This document shows positions 11,361 to 23,500 of a stretch of 64,000 bases of DNA, one piece after another (position 1 is the first letter of the stretch; each line of letters starts with the position of its first letter). The translations under genes and the position numbers were made by a program. Source of the stretch: Apostichopus japonicus (lineage: Eukaryota > Echinodermata > Holothuroidea > Aspidochirotida > Stichopodidae); contig NC_092567.1 in NCBI RefSeq assembly GCF_037975245.1, positions 26,656,876-26,720,875 on the forward strand. Direction: 5' to 3'. The notes beneath the pieces are model-generated. The model saw only the letters and a list, made by a program, of their open reading frames with translations, was not told the origin of the DNA and did not search any database.

Positions 11361-14133
11361 TCACCTCTCAGGCAGTAAACCCACAGAACTGAACGGCCAG
11401 ACCTGTAATACAAATGAAAGAAACTGTTTCATTCACTGGTGGAATGACAATAGGTTAAGGGCCGGCATTTATTTGCAACATATACATATATAATGACGGC
11501 AGTCTTTAAAGAGAACTTCCACTCCAGCCTTTTATAACATCTTCCCAACAGTTGCAGGTGAAATTCCTGTTTAACTAACTATCAAAGATGTATGGATATA
11601 AGCTGCACAGGTACCTTATAGATAGCTCTGCCTCGTATAAGTCCCACTGGTATGGGGCCAAAACATCTAGAGTCCATAGAATTCCTTCGGTTATCACCTT
11701 CAACCCATACATGGCCTCTTGGAACCTAAGGATCAAGGCAGTGGAAAGTCATGGAATGAGCTGCTTGCTTTAAATATCTTTTGTTAACTTATAGAATTCT
11801 GTCAAAATTAGAAAAATACTGAAAAATATTTGCTGATGTTTGTGATGTTTGCTGAGGTTTGTTAGATAAAAAAAATTGCCATTGTTTAAACAAAAATAAA
11901 GATTTTGGTATACTCTGATCAGTCTAATGACAATGTAATAATTGAAAAAGCAAAGTGAGGTTTAACAACACATTATTTTGTTGTTTTGATGTTGGGGTAT
12001 AGCAGTATTATACTTAAGGCTTTTAGAAGTGTCACAGCATGAATGGACCCCATTGGCAAAATGTAAAGAGGTTTACAGACCTCTAAAGTCAGCGGTATTG
12101 CTCCCCCCTCCTCCCCCCACCACTTCCCCATCATCAAGGGATCAAGTGATACTCCCCCCCTCTTCCCCCACCACTTCCCCATCATCAAGGGATCAAGTGA
12201 TACTCCCCCCTCTTCCCCCACCACTTCCCCATCATCAAGGGATCAAGTGATACTTCCCCCTCTTCCCCCACCACTTCCCCATCATCAAGGGATCAGGTGA
12301 TACTCCCCCCTCCTCCCCCCACCACTTCCCCATCATCAAGGGATTAAGTGATAGCAAGTCCAATAATGGTCACTCATGTTCTAACATCATATGGAATCAT
12401 TAACCAGGGTTAGTATAAGTTGATAGGCTATTTTAGCCTTTCTCTACATCTCAGAAATAATCTGGAGTTCCAGAATCTTTTTGAGAAATACTTTTCAAAG
12501 CTTTTAGCAAATTGATTGGTGAGGGGAGGGGGGGGGGATGGGCAATACTGATAACATTTAAAGTAATATTGGAATAATTAATAATTTTATTTTCATACAA
12601 GGTACTGTAGTATTAAATCACAGTATCAAATGGCAAATTTTGCATATCTCTGAAGACTCTGTACTTCCAGGAGAATCTCTCTCATTAATTAGTGTCAAAG
12701 TTAATTAGTAACTAAATGGTAAGGTTTTTGTTAAAACACATCATACGACCCATTGGCTACTGTAAGTTTACATGTAATAAACTTGTAACCTGGACAAAAG
12801 TGGAACACTATTAAAGTTACACTAGAAAGGGAAGTCTGCTGTTTTTGGAAATTTACACATGTGCAGGTGGACATAACTTATAAAAATTTAGGAAGCAGTG
12901 AGAAGCAAATTCTAAACAAGAATTTGTTGAATGCATCCAATAATTCTTACATATTGCCTCATTCTAGTAAACCTCCAGGACGTTTCATCAGGCATATGGT
13001 CAAATTCTAAAGCAACAACTCTCTTGCAAAGGAAGCAGTCAGGATTCAGTGGAGACTTGAAAACGACCACATCACCCCTGTGAAAATACAAAAGCAAAAT
13101 GTTTCAGCTTGTTGTGATAAAGATCATACTCTTAGAATTAGATAGTAGGTATGAGCATATAAGAATGCTAATTAGATCATACATGTTGGGGAAATAATGG
13201 TTACATCTCACAACAGATGGAATCCATGAAACTCTTTATAGATGGGGAGACACTTCAGTCATAATTAACACTGAGTGATAATTTATTATTATACCATTAA
13301 ATCGATCCTTCCATGCAACCTTGCAGGGAGGAGAATCTTATTTACCTGTTCACCTTGCACAGAAGTCTAGTGCTCACATGCTCCGTCAGGAGAACGCTAT
13401 CATCTTCGACAGTAGGAAGCATTGAGGGACCAGTGCACTGCAAAACAAAGAGAAATCTATATCAAACAGGATGCTAGTGATCAGTATCAACAGTAGCTAT
13501 CTCAGTTTCCTTCTTTCTCTTTTGCACATGCTGTGACTCTTGCACAAAAACCATTAAAACAAACAAGAAATTTAAATAGGGTATAAGACTTCTGGATTAT
13601 CCCCAAAAGTACCAGTGTACAGCTTTTCTGACAACAGTGATACAGTAACTGAGAACTGTAAAGAAAGTTTATTATACTTTATATCCGGATTTTCCATGGA
13701 CATGTCCTCTGCTGTAAGTACATGAGTGCCCATTTGGATTTTCAAAATTCAAAATAATAGTTAGGTTCTTATTCATAGCGTTGTAAGATAAATAGAGACA
13801 AAGATTGTCTGGATGGTGATTCGGCAATCTAGCTACTCCAAGTGAGAAGGAAATTTTAAGTGTCAATACTAATGGTGATTCAATATTCTAAAGATTGACT
13901 AAGTGGTAACAAATATGATGCCATTTGAAGCAGGTAAACTATATCCTTTATTTTAAAATCACTTCAACAAAAATGTGTAGGAACCCAAACTTTAACTTAG
14001 ACAACTCCCCACCTGGGCCATGACCACTTACCCACGTAAAATCCACAATGTACTCGGTCACAAAATGTGTACAACAATAAATCACTCCACCATACTTGCC
14101 AAGTTGAAGTGACCATTGGAGAAGTTTTGCCAT
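11361..14133 (-). CDS. IMMP1L: IMMP1L-like mitochondrial inner membrane protease subunit 1
   Basis: Five minus-strand exons (14133-14032, 13437-13346, 13077-12951, 11725-11615, 11402-11361) splice in consistent phases (0, 2, 0, 0) into 157 codons plus TGA; the human protein is similar in length (166 aa). It is an S26-type signal peptidase that removes sorting peptides from proteins in the mitochondrial intermembrane space, anchored in the inner membrane as a heterodimer with IMMP2L. The catalytic dyad is present: Ser39 in CTGPSM and Lys83 in LCKRV. Later blocks [18 protein letters not shown] and [13 protein letters not shown] match IMMP1L better than IMMP2L. The N-terminal segment around [11 protein letters not shown] corresponds to the membrane/targeting region. 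The usual LxGD after KRV reads LEFD here. Start: the first in-frame Met aligned with the family N-terminus; 5' UTR exons were not resolved. Confidence 0.93.
12095..12355. repeat. C-rich 50/51-bp minisatellite in an IMMP1L intron
   Basis: Five copies of a 50-51 bp unit containing CCACTTCCCCATCATCAAGG followed by GATCAAGTGATACTCC. It lies in the intron between exons 12951 and 11725. Units are nearly identical and differ mainly in C-run length. Confidence 0.9.
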
Positions 14134-15478
14134 GGCTTCATATATATAACCATATAATGTATCATAACTGCACAGCTGAAAATATGAAACAAAGTACATT
14201 TTAAGATTCAGTTCAGAAAGCTTCCTGATCATAACTCAAAATAACTTGAACAAGTCGTATAAATATCTTTTGCATAACTCTGTCAAACATTCGAAAGTCT
14301 TGAGTTTTACTTTCTATGGTAGCTTGTAAAATGTTACCCTAATTAAAACAAGACATTCTGCCAGAAGAAAAGACAAAACAGAGAAAACTATGTTGTGAAA
14401 ATAACTGACCTACAGTAGCCTAGGCCTAATTTAATATTCACTTTATTTCTGAGCAAACACTTCATAGGTTAATATTGTTCAGCCTGAGCTGATTGGTACT
14501 AAAGTTAATTCAAAATATAAGAAGCTACAGTACTGAATACAGAAAGCTTTTGCTGCAAAAAAATACACTTTTACAAAACTTCTACACAGGCTACAGCCTA
14601 CAGTATTATTACACCACAACTGAGTTTGAAGATTTCGCATATCTGGTACCAAATATAATGGGCACATATTCAACATCATTAAAATGTGACAAACTTCAGA
14701 GTAACTATATTAATTAATAACAATGGCTTAACACAGTAATTTCAAAGAGCTGGAATATTTTTCATTGCGGACTTACAATGTCTGCACAGTAAGACTTAGA
14801 GTTAATGTAACTTCATAAACGTACTTCCCGAACCCATCAGGTTCTCTCGAAGTTGCTACCGCCTCTGTATAGGTCTTTGTTAGTGATGATTGCACCTCAT
14901 GGTGTTGTACATGCGACCTTGTATTTTCATTCTATGCAAGGTGTATTTTGAACATGCACATGAAACTAGAAAATCAATACGTCAGATACACAGTGACTAT
15001 CTAGTATTGGTGCGCCATAACAAAACACACACTGATGGAACAGTAATTCATCAATGAAAGGATGATACAACTACGCTTACCTGTAATGGAACTGATAAAA
15101 CAACATCCCGGCTTGGTAGTCACAGGATATATGGCAATCTGAACTATTAATGCTCAGCAATTACAAAGTTAACTGACCTCTGAAGTTTCAACATTCCGAA
15201 ATTTCGCTCATCTAGTCCTTTTGTACTGTTGTGTAGCCTTCCATATACATTCTACCTGAATTATTTGCAGGTTCAGTACAAGTCGACCTACTGTAGGCCT
15301 AAGTGTTAAATTATTAACGTGTTTATTAAATTATTAATGAATACAAATATAACGATCCATAACACTACACTCACTTTGGTTGGCCTACTATTGTAGCATG
15401 GTTGGCTCATAGTTGACGCACTTTAGAATTTGATCAACGATGGCTATCAAGGAAAAATCCAAATCACTCAACAGTAGG
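14134..15478. other. Upstream flank of IMMP1L, no gene recognised
   Basis: AT-rich sequence that should hold the IMMP1L 5' UTR and promoter. An AG acceptor just upstream of the coding start (near 14176) suggests that coding exon 1 is preceded by a non-coding exon, which was not located. No other exon or repeat was delimited. Confidence 0.35.
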
Positions 15479-15485
15479 CTATGCG

Positions 15486-16498
15486 CTTTCTGGTCACTTC
15501 GCCCAACAACCATTTCGCCCGACTGTCATTTCGCCCAACTAGCATGGTCATTTCGCCCAACCAGCATGGTCATTTCGCCCAACCAGCATGGTCATTTCGC
15601 CTAACCAGCATGGTCATTTCAGTCATATTCAGTCAGAATAGTACCACTCTTTCTATTTCACTAATCCACAGCTGTCGTTCTGCTTGATGACTTCGATCAA
15701 GCGTTTATCAAGTCCGCCAGGCGTTAATCAAGGGTATTGTTCACAGCAGTTAGGTGTTAATAGTTCTACATAGTGTTAATCTAATGTTATACAAACAAAG
15801 GGGAATCAGTCTCCATAAAAACCTATCAAACCTAACCCCTAAAACATGATCCATCCTACCAACTGTTACCACGACTTCAAGTTTCCTTAATATTCGTTTC
15901 GTATCCCGTAACGTTAACCAATTCCCAAACGTTTCCTTATTAAATTGACCAAACCCATAGAAGTATTCCCGTCCGGGAGTAGCTGCAGAATACTGCGCTG
16001 GATCCGAGATTGTGGTTTTGACGGAGACAAACAACGTCCAACGCCGTCTTATATTGTGCTTGAGTAGATGGCGTTATTATAGTATTGTTAAGATTATTGG
16101 ACTGATATTTTTTCCCTACAGTATTTTCGAGTGTACAATGCAATTTTTGTGGTAAGATGATCCTTGAACATACACGTAAAATTAATTTATAAGAATGCAC
16201 TGTGGAACTTAAGCCTATCCGTAAATAAGTTAGCGCCATCTATCCCTTATCCACTTTTACCTCGTAGCCCGTAGCACCTATTTTGGTTAAGTTTCAATAA
16301 CGCAGGGTATTCGACAGCTATTCCCCTGTCCGTTATATTGAAGTAACTTTAATCAATGTTGGTCGAAATAACCAGCAAGGTTGGGAGAAATGACCATACT
16401 GGTTGGGCGAAATGACCAACAAGGTTGTGCAAAATGGTAAGGTTGATGGAAATTGCAGTTGGGCGAAATGGTTGTTGTGCGAAGTGACCAGCTTCCGT
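15486..16498. mobile_element. Non-autonomous DNA transposon with long inverted ends and 25-bp subterminal repeats
   Basis: The left end at 15490 (CTGGTCACTTCGCCCAACAA) is mirrored by the right end finishing at 16491, which reads CTGGTCACTTCGCACAACAA on the other strand; similarity continues for about 37 bp. Left of centre, GGTCATTTCGCCCAACCAGCA recurs about four times at 25-bp spacing (15530-15620); the right arm carries complementary GGTTGGGCGAAATGACC words (16340-16480). CTATGCG occurs on both sides (15479-15485 and 16499-16505), a candidate target duplication. No transposase; the interior (15640-16330) is AT-rich. The superfamily is uncertain. Confidence 0.75.
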
Positions 16499-16505
16499 CT
16501 ATGCG

Positions 16506-17597
16506 TACTTCATACGTGTGCTGTAGTTCCTCAGAAATGTAATGATCTCAAAATATTTATTGTTCTGTGCCTACGCAATGTACAATTGAGCAGAATTTGA
16601 CCACAAAATGTCTGCCGTGTCAAGTTCTCACATACTTGAAATTGGCACATTCGCTGATAAGCCAACAATAAGTATATCCATTCATGATTGACTCTGACAG
16701 GTCAGGTCCCAGAGAGCTGTGGTATCATGTTGAGGTATTTTTGGTTCTTTTTAGGGAGTAAGAATTTCAAATGCCACAAATATGTGCAAAACTGTGGGGA
16801 GGATATTAAAAGCTTAAAAAAAAACACAATTTGATCAGCACATAGCTGAAATGAATTAAAAATCATGGAATATGTAACTCTGCTTCGCTGCAAAAAGTTT
16901 AGGTTGCCTGCTGTATCGTTGCTACAGTAGTACTAAGGTTTGTCAAATTTGTAGGTGTGTAATTATATATGAAGCCTTTACTTAACTGTGTATCTAGCCT
17001 TGGCCTAACTACTGTATTTATCGTGCACAATCATGACGATATAGTTTTTTGACAAAATTTTTACCTATTTGCAGAGAATCAGCAAATTTCACAGATCACA
17101 ATAATAATTGGTTTGACTGTGGCAATGTTTACATTTCATGGTCAAAATTTAAAGTATGGGATGTCATCACCTGGATTCACAAGAGCCACAAGTAAAAAAC
17201 AAGCATGGTCTGGATTATTTCTTACCAAAAAAAATAGAAGGAAATTAGAGGGAATCTAAGTGTTACTGTACATTGAGTAATTGAAATAACATGGGGGAGT
17301 GAGTAAGGTACAGTAGCTATGTGTTTGGAGTAATATACTGTTGAGACAAAATGAGTAAGGAAACCAGTGTAGGATGATGTATTACCATAGATGTCTTGTA
17401 ACCTGCAAAAATAAAATACAATGGGAGCACAAGGCATAGTCATAAAGTTACCAATGATGACTACAAAATCCATAATTCTACTTATAAATGCTTATTGTGT
17501 ACATCTACAATAATTTACAATATTCAGCCTGCATGGTTATTCACTGATTCTTACAGCATTTGCTTCCCAAAAATAATCTTGGTGTAGTCCAGTCAAG
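16506..17597. other. Intergenic region upstream of the WDR45-like gene
   Basis: No coding exon was recognised. The promoter and 5' UTR of the plus-strand WDR45-like gene should lie near the right end, but no core promoter motif stands out. Confidence 0.35.
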
Positions 17598-20500
17598 ATG
17601 GCTTTGAGAGGAGTTTATTCCCTGCAATTTAATCAGGATCAAGGTAATGTATTTAATTCTGCTTTAATTTACAGTCCATTTACACTTAGAATTGTTGTTT
17701 TCAAACTTTATCCACCAAATGCTTAATTAGATATCTTGGTTGTATGTTGATAGGGGTTGATTGGGATTCTAGTATAATGTTTACTTATGTTCCCTTAAAT
17801 ACTGTTGTTAATAGGGGTTGATTGGGATTCTAGTATAATGTTTACTTATGTTCCCTTAAATACTGTTTTTGATAGGGGTTGATTGGGATTCTAGTATAAT
17901 GTTTACAGTATGTTCCCTTAAATACTGTTGTTGATAGGGGTTGATTGGAATTCTAGTATAATGTTTACTTATGTTCCCTTAAATACTGTTGTTGATATGG
18001 GTTGATTGGGATTCTAGTATAATGTTTACTTATGTTCCCTTAAATACTGTTGTTGATAGGGGTTGATTGGGATTCTAGTATATGTTTACTTATGTTCCCT
18101 TAAATACTGTTGTTGATATGGGTTGATTGGGATTCTAGTATAATGTTTAATTATGTTCCCTTAAATACTGTTGTTGATAGGGGTTGATTGGGATAATGTT
18201 AACTTATGTTCCCTTACAGGTAAATACTGTTGTTGATATGGGTTGATTGGGATTCTAGTATAATGTTTACTTATATTTTCCCTTAAATACTGTTGTTGAT
18301 AGGGGTTGATTGGGATTCTAGTATAATGTTTACTTATGTTCCCTTAAATACTGTTGTTTAATGTAAGCACTTAATGATTTGTTCGCTCTCTAATTTTTAT
18401 GAATATTGCAATGTAACTACTTTTGATTTCTCTTCTCTGGAAAATTATGAAAAAATAACTTTGTTTTACATTTTTTGTTTGATCAGGATGTTTCTCATGT
18501 GCGATGGAATCTGGTGTTAGAATCTATAATGTAGAGCCCCTCGCTCCAAGGCTTCGATTAGGTTTGTATATGAATTAATTTATTGACCACAACCATGTTT
18601 TGTACTGTTCAAAATAAGTGGAGACTTGTGGTAACTATGAAACATCATTTTCTCTAATCCTGTATATCAGATATATTCTTTGGTAAAATGTTGGCTCGTT
18701 ATTTTTCGGATCATCTATCGCTAATATGAAGCACTGAGCTATTCTTTTAAATTCAGTTTTAATACTCATAGGACTCTCACACACATCAAAGTTTGATAAA
18801 TTTCAGTCTTACTGTATTTTTAGTAAATTAATTGCCAATCAATTCCACAAATTCATACAGTGTATACTAATGATATCCAACTTCCAGTTGTGTAATAATG
18901 AACTGCCAATATCTGCTACTTGTTTCATATTTTAGAGAAAGATGTTGTTGGCAGTGTCACCAGAATAGAAATGCTCAATAGAACCAACCTAATTGCTATT
19001 GTCGGTAAGTAAAAAGATGACCCACCCATTAGTATCTTTATGTGACAGTGATGTAGACAAGTAGTTTTATCCAAGTAACTGGTACTTCAGAGTTTCTTAA
19101 TTCTGGAGTACCAGCGTCCAATTACTTCTCTCTTTTTTATCTGATTCCCAAACTTTAAAAATCCAAGAACAGAGTACAAATATGTTTTTATCAGAGTACC
19201 TTTGATGTATTTAATATAAAAGAGCTTTGTGCTTGTAACTGCTACTGTTGTTGATTAAACAATTGAATATAGAAATGATTTCTTGGACCTTGTTATTCTG
19301 TGCCAATTTCGGTCAATATGTCTCAATACAGTATTTTCAAAAACTCCTCATATTGGAATCGCATGTTAGAAGTATTTTTTTACTGAGATGAACATACTGT
19401 TTTGCAAGAAAGGCATTTTTAAGTGAGCAAAGGGTACTTGAAATTTAGTACAAGTACTTTAACATCTGAATATGAGTACCAAATGATGAGTACAGATACG
19501 TTTTAATACTCAAGTACTCAAAAGTGAGCACAAGTACTTGCAAAGATTATGCAAGTACTTGCAAAGATTATGCAAGTACTTTTTAAGTACAATGACGCTA
19601 ATATACAGTACGAAGCATGCCTGGCGTCAACCCTTGTGAAAAGCTCCTAAATTTTCCTCATGGAGTGATTTTGTAAGGCAAATTTAAATATTAAATGGGA
19701 AAATTGTAATTTTACCAAAAGGTGTTTCTCTTTTGTTAAACTTCTTTAGAAGTGAATATTAGGCTTTACTGGTTTACAATTTATGTTGCCTAATATTTTT
19801 CGCTTCCAATATGAAACATCCGGTTACATTTATTTTATTTCAGGAGGAGGAAAAATGCCAAAGTTTGATGAAAACACAGTCCTCATTTGGGATGATTTTA
19901 TGAAGAAATTTGTCCTAGAGTTGACATTTCCAGCTTGGGTCCTAAATGTGAAACTCAGAAAAGATAAGTAAGTATAGTAATGGTCATGTTTGCTTCGAAA
20001 GGCACGCATAATTTGTCTGAAAGTTGAAAAAAAAAAATTAAACACAACTGCTCAATTTTCATATATATTACATTGATTCCCTGTTCTGTTAACACCCTCC
20101 ACCTCTTCCCATACCCAAGTTTCTTTGTCTGTCTTCCTCCTTTTGTTTTAATAATTGAAGTAGTTAATTACAGTTTCCTCAATTTAGTCCTGTACTCTAC
20201 TAAATTTTGACCACATTGGAAGCACACTACAGCCATGATCAAAGCTTTAGTAGGTATTTCCTGAACTCTGTTTTACACATCTACTGTTTTATTTTCTTTC
20301 TCTCTCTCTCTTTAGGATAGTTGTGGTTCTCTGCAACCAAATATATGTATATAGTTTTCCAAATGATCCACAAAAGCTTTTCACATTTGACACCAGGCCA
20401 AATCCTCAAGGTAAAGAATTTTTTTTTCTTTTTCTTTTTTCTGACAGTTTCAAAGTAAATGTATACCTCTTGATTGTAGGTGTAATTTCTTCCTCCAAAA

Positions 20501-23500
20501 ATGTTACTCAGGTGATGGAAAGAGAAAGATCAAGAAGGAGGTGCGGTGGCCGGGGGGAATCAATATTAACGAGAAGGGGACAGATGGTTCTTCCTGATGT
20601 GATCAAACTTTCAGGTTGTCAGGCTTCTCAAGCTTTACATTATACAAGCACTGCATATTTGGTGACTCAATTCCATTTGTGTGTTACAGTAAGGTGACCA
20701 TATTTTCCTGACTGGAATCAGGGACATTTATTGCATGACTGATATGGGGGAGAGGTGGGGGAGAGGGGAAAGGTGCTTAGATGTAAAATGGTGATACTTA
20801 GAAGCACTTTTTAAATCAATTTTATTTTCAAAAATGTAGCTTTTTCTTAGATGAAATTTTCTTACTTTACGTGCTTCTTTAAGAGCTCGTGAGTTGCTCA
20901 TGCTCACACTATAAGTGTCGTTGTGTCGCCGTAGTTGCCAATTATATGGTCGAAAGATACTAGATCGATCTAGCATATTTTAACAGTGTTTCCACTTTAC
21001 ACTGGCCCACCTGAAATGCTGGTTATAAGTTCCGTTCTGCGACTGCACACGTGACTAAATTTTGTTTTTTAAATTATTTTACTAATAATGTGGGATATTT
21101 TCGAAATTCCTGAACAATTTGACGAATCGGGGACATTTTCGGGGACACTTGTTTATCAGGGACAGCAGACTGTAATCGGGGACTGTCCCCAAAAATCGGG
21201 GACGTCTGGTCACCTTATGTTACAGTATCTCCTTTGGTTATTCCTGCAGGTGTCTGTGCTCTTTCCCCTTCCAGTGATCACCAGATATTAGTCTTTCCTG
21301 GTCACAAGCAAGGCAGTATACAGATTCCAGACTTGAGTGTAGTAGAATCAGGCTTTTCCAGTTCTCCTGTCACTATCAATGCCCATCAGGGTGAAATCCA
21401 GTGTATTGCAATAAACCAAGAGGGTACACGCGTGGCAACAGCATCATCAAAGGTAACAAAAGGGGCAAGGGAAGGGGGACATTGAATGGATACTACATGG
21501 TGTTTACCTTTAAAGAGAGATCGGAGCAGACCAAGTTAAAGCTGTTATAGCAGTGTACTATGGAGACCCAACCAACTTGCATGTCTGAGGTTACTAGGTT
21601 TTTTAAAAAGGAAATTTTTCTTTGTTGGTTCCAAGAATAATGACTATCAACTTTGAGAGAGATTTTTATGAATACTTGCTTGTAACACATACTGTAACTG
21701 TATAAACATAACAGTTTTTCTTGAGGTGGCTGTATCACTATTGGTAGTTTCTCAGGAATGTCAGGGAGTTATATACAACCATGGAGGGCAATAGTTATGA
21801 AAATGAAGTCAAGGCACAACAAAACTTGCAAACAGACACCATGGCTGCGGCTATGAATGGCATCATGTGAGTGTGGTTGGGTTGAATAACAGCTGTGTGC
21901 ACCATTTGGACAAGTAGAAATACTTGAATTAGTTTCTGACATGGTGCCCTAGACTCCCTTGATTGCATTATTCATCTGGTGTGGTGGGTGAGGTGTGGAG
22001 TGTAGGGTCGGGCAGTGTGCAGTAGGGTTTGTATAATTGTAGTTGTGAATTGCTCAGCTGATTTTTCAACAAAGGTTACTTACATGTGTTGTTAAGAAGT
22101 TTTAAACAATAATGGAGGAGAGTTATATTTAATCTAGGGTTAAATTGCTGCAGCTATGCTTGTGCTGACACAACAACAGAATTACATGACTCTACTCTTT
22201 GACACATGTTTCCTTTTATGCAGGGGACATTAATCAGAGTATTTGACACTACATCTCGTAAGCAGCTAGTGGAGCTTAGAAGAGGATCTGACCCTGCTAC
22301 CCTTTACTGGTAAGGGGGACAGGTTATCCTTCAATAAAATCCTTGTTTGCATGTAAATCACAGCAGAAGGCAAAAGATTCATTGTAAACAATTGTTGCAA
22401 AAAACTGTTTTCTTACGTAGTTGTGAACTGCTTTATTTACATTGAAAGTACTTGTATGCCAGTTTTCCACCACATACAAGAGTCAGTAGACCTACAAAGT
22501 GTTAAAATAAATGATAATTGCAATTCATCCAAATGCTGCATTTTCCATGATGTTTTTGTCGCTTAAAGAACCTGTAACTGTTTCTATGAATTCTAAATCT
22601 TGTCCCTGAAATAGTTCTCACATTAGTGTCAAACAGATCCACTAGCAGATTGGACATTTTGGAAAAAAGAAAGTGTTCTGGCATTTAAAGTACTCCAGAA
22701 GTATATGTGGTTGCACCCCTTCTCTATGCCCTGATTTAAAATTTGAGGGGGGAGGGGGCATGAAATTTGGCTTACATCCATTCTAGGGAGGGGTCAAAGT
22801 GGGGGGGGGGTGGTAAGGGAGCTTCAGTGCAGAGTTATGCTATCATTTCCATCACTTCAACTACATTTGTGTATTACAATTCAATCTTGGCCAAGTAAAC
22901 AACTTAGGGTACATACAAGTGGTGCTTTGCCATCCCGTTTTGACCCAAACATTTCTGTAGCAGAACTCTGAACCCCCCTCCCCTCTTCACCACTAATTAT
23001 GGCTACTTCATTTTGATTTTGACTGCATTTTAGAGGCTGTAGAAAAAACATAGAATTCAGTTATTAAACAACATCAATAAGAAATTATTTTATGGGTTGG
23101 AGATTTTATTCTTGTCTGTTTTCTCTTGCTGCAGCATCAACTTCAGTAACGATTCATGCTATCTGTGTGCATCTAGCGATAAAGGCACTGTCCACGTATT
23201 TGCCCTGAGTAACACCACATTAAACAGAAGATCAACGTAAGTAGTCTCATGCTATCTGTGTGCATCTAGCGATAAAGGCACTGTCCACGTATTTGCCCTG
23301 AGTAACACCACATTAAACAGACGATCAACGTAAGTAGGCTCATGCTATCTGTGTGCATCTAGCGATAAAGGCACTGTCCACGTATTTGCCCTGAGTAACA
23401 CCACATTAAACAGACGATCAACGTAAGTAGTCTCATGCTATCTGTGTGCATCTAGCGATAAAGGCACTGTCCACGTATTTGCCCTGAGTAACACCACATT

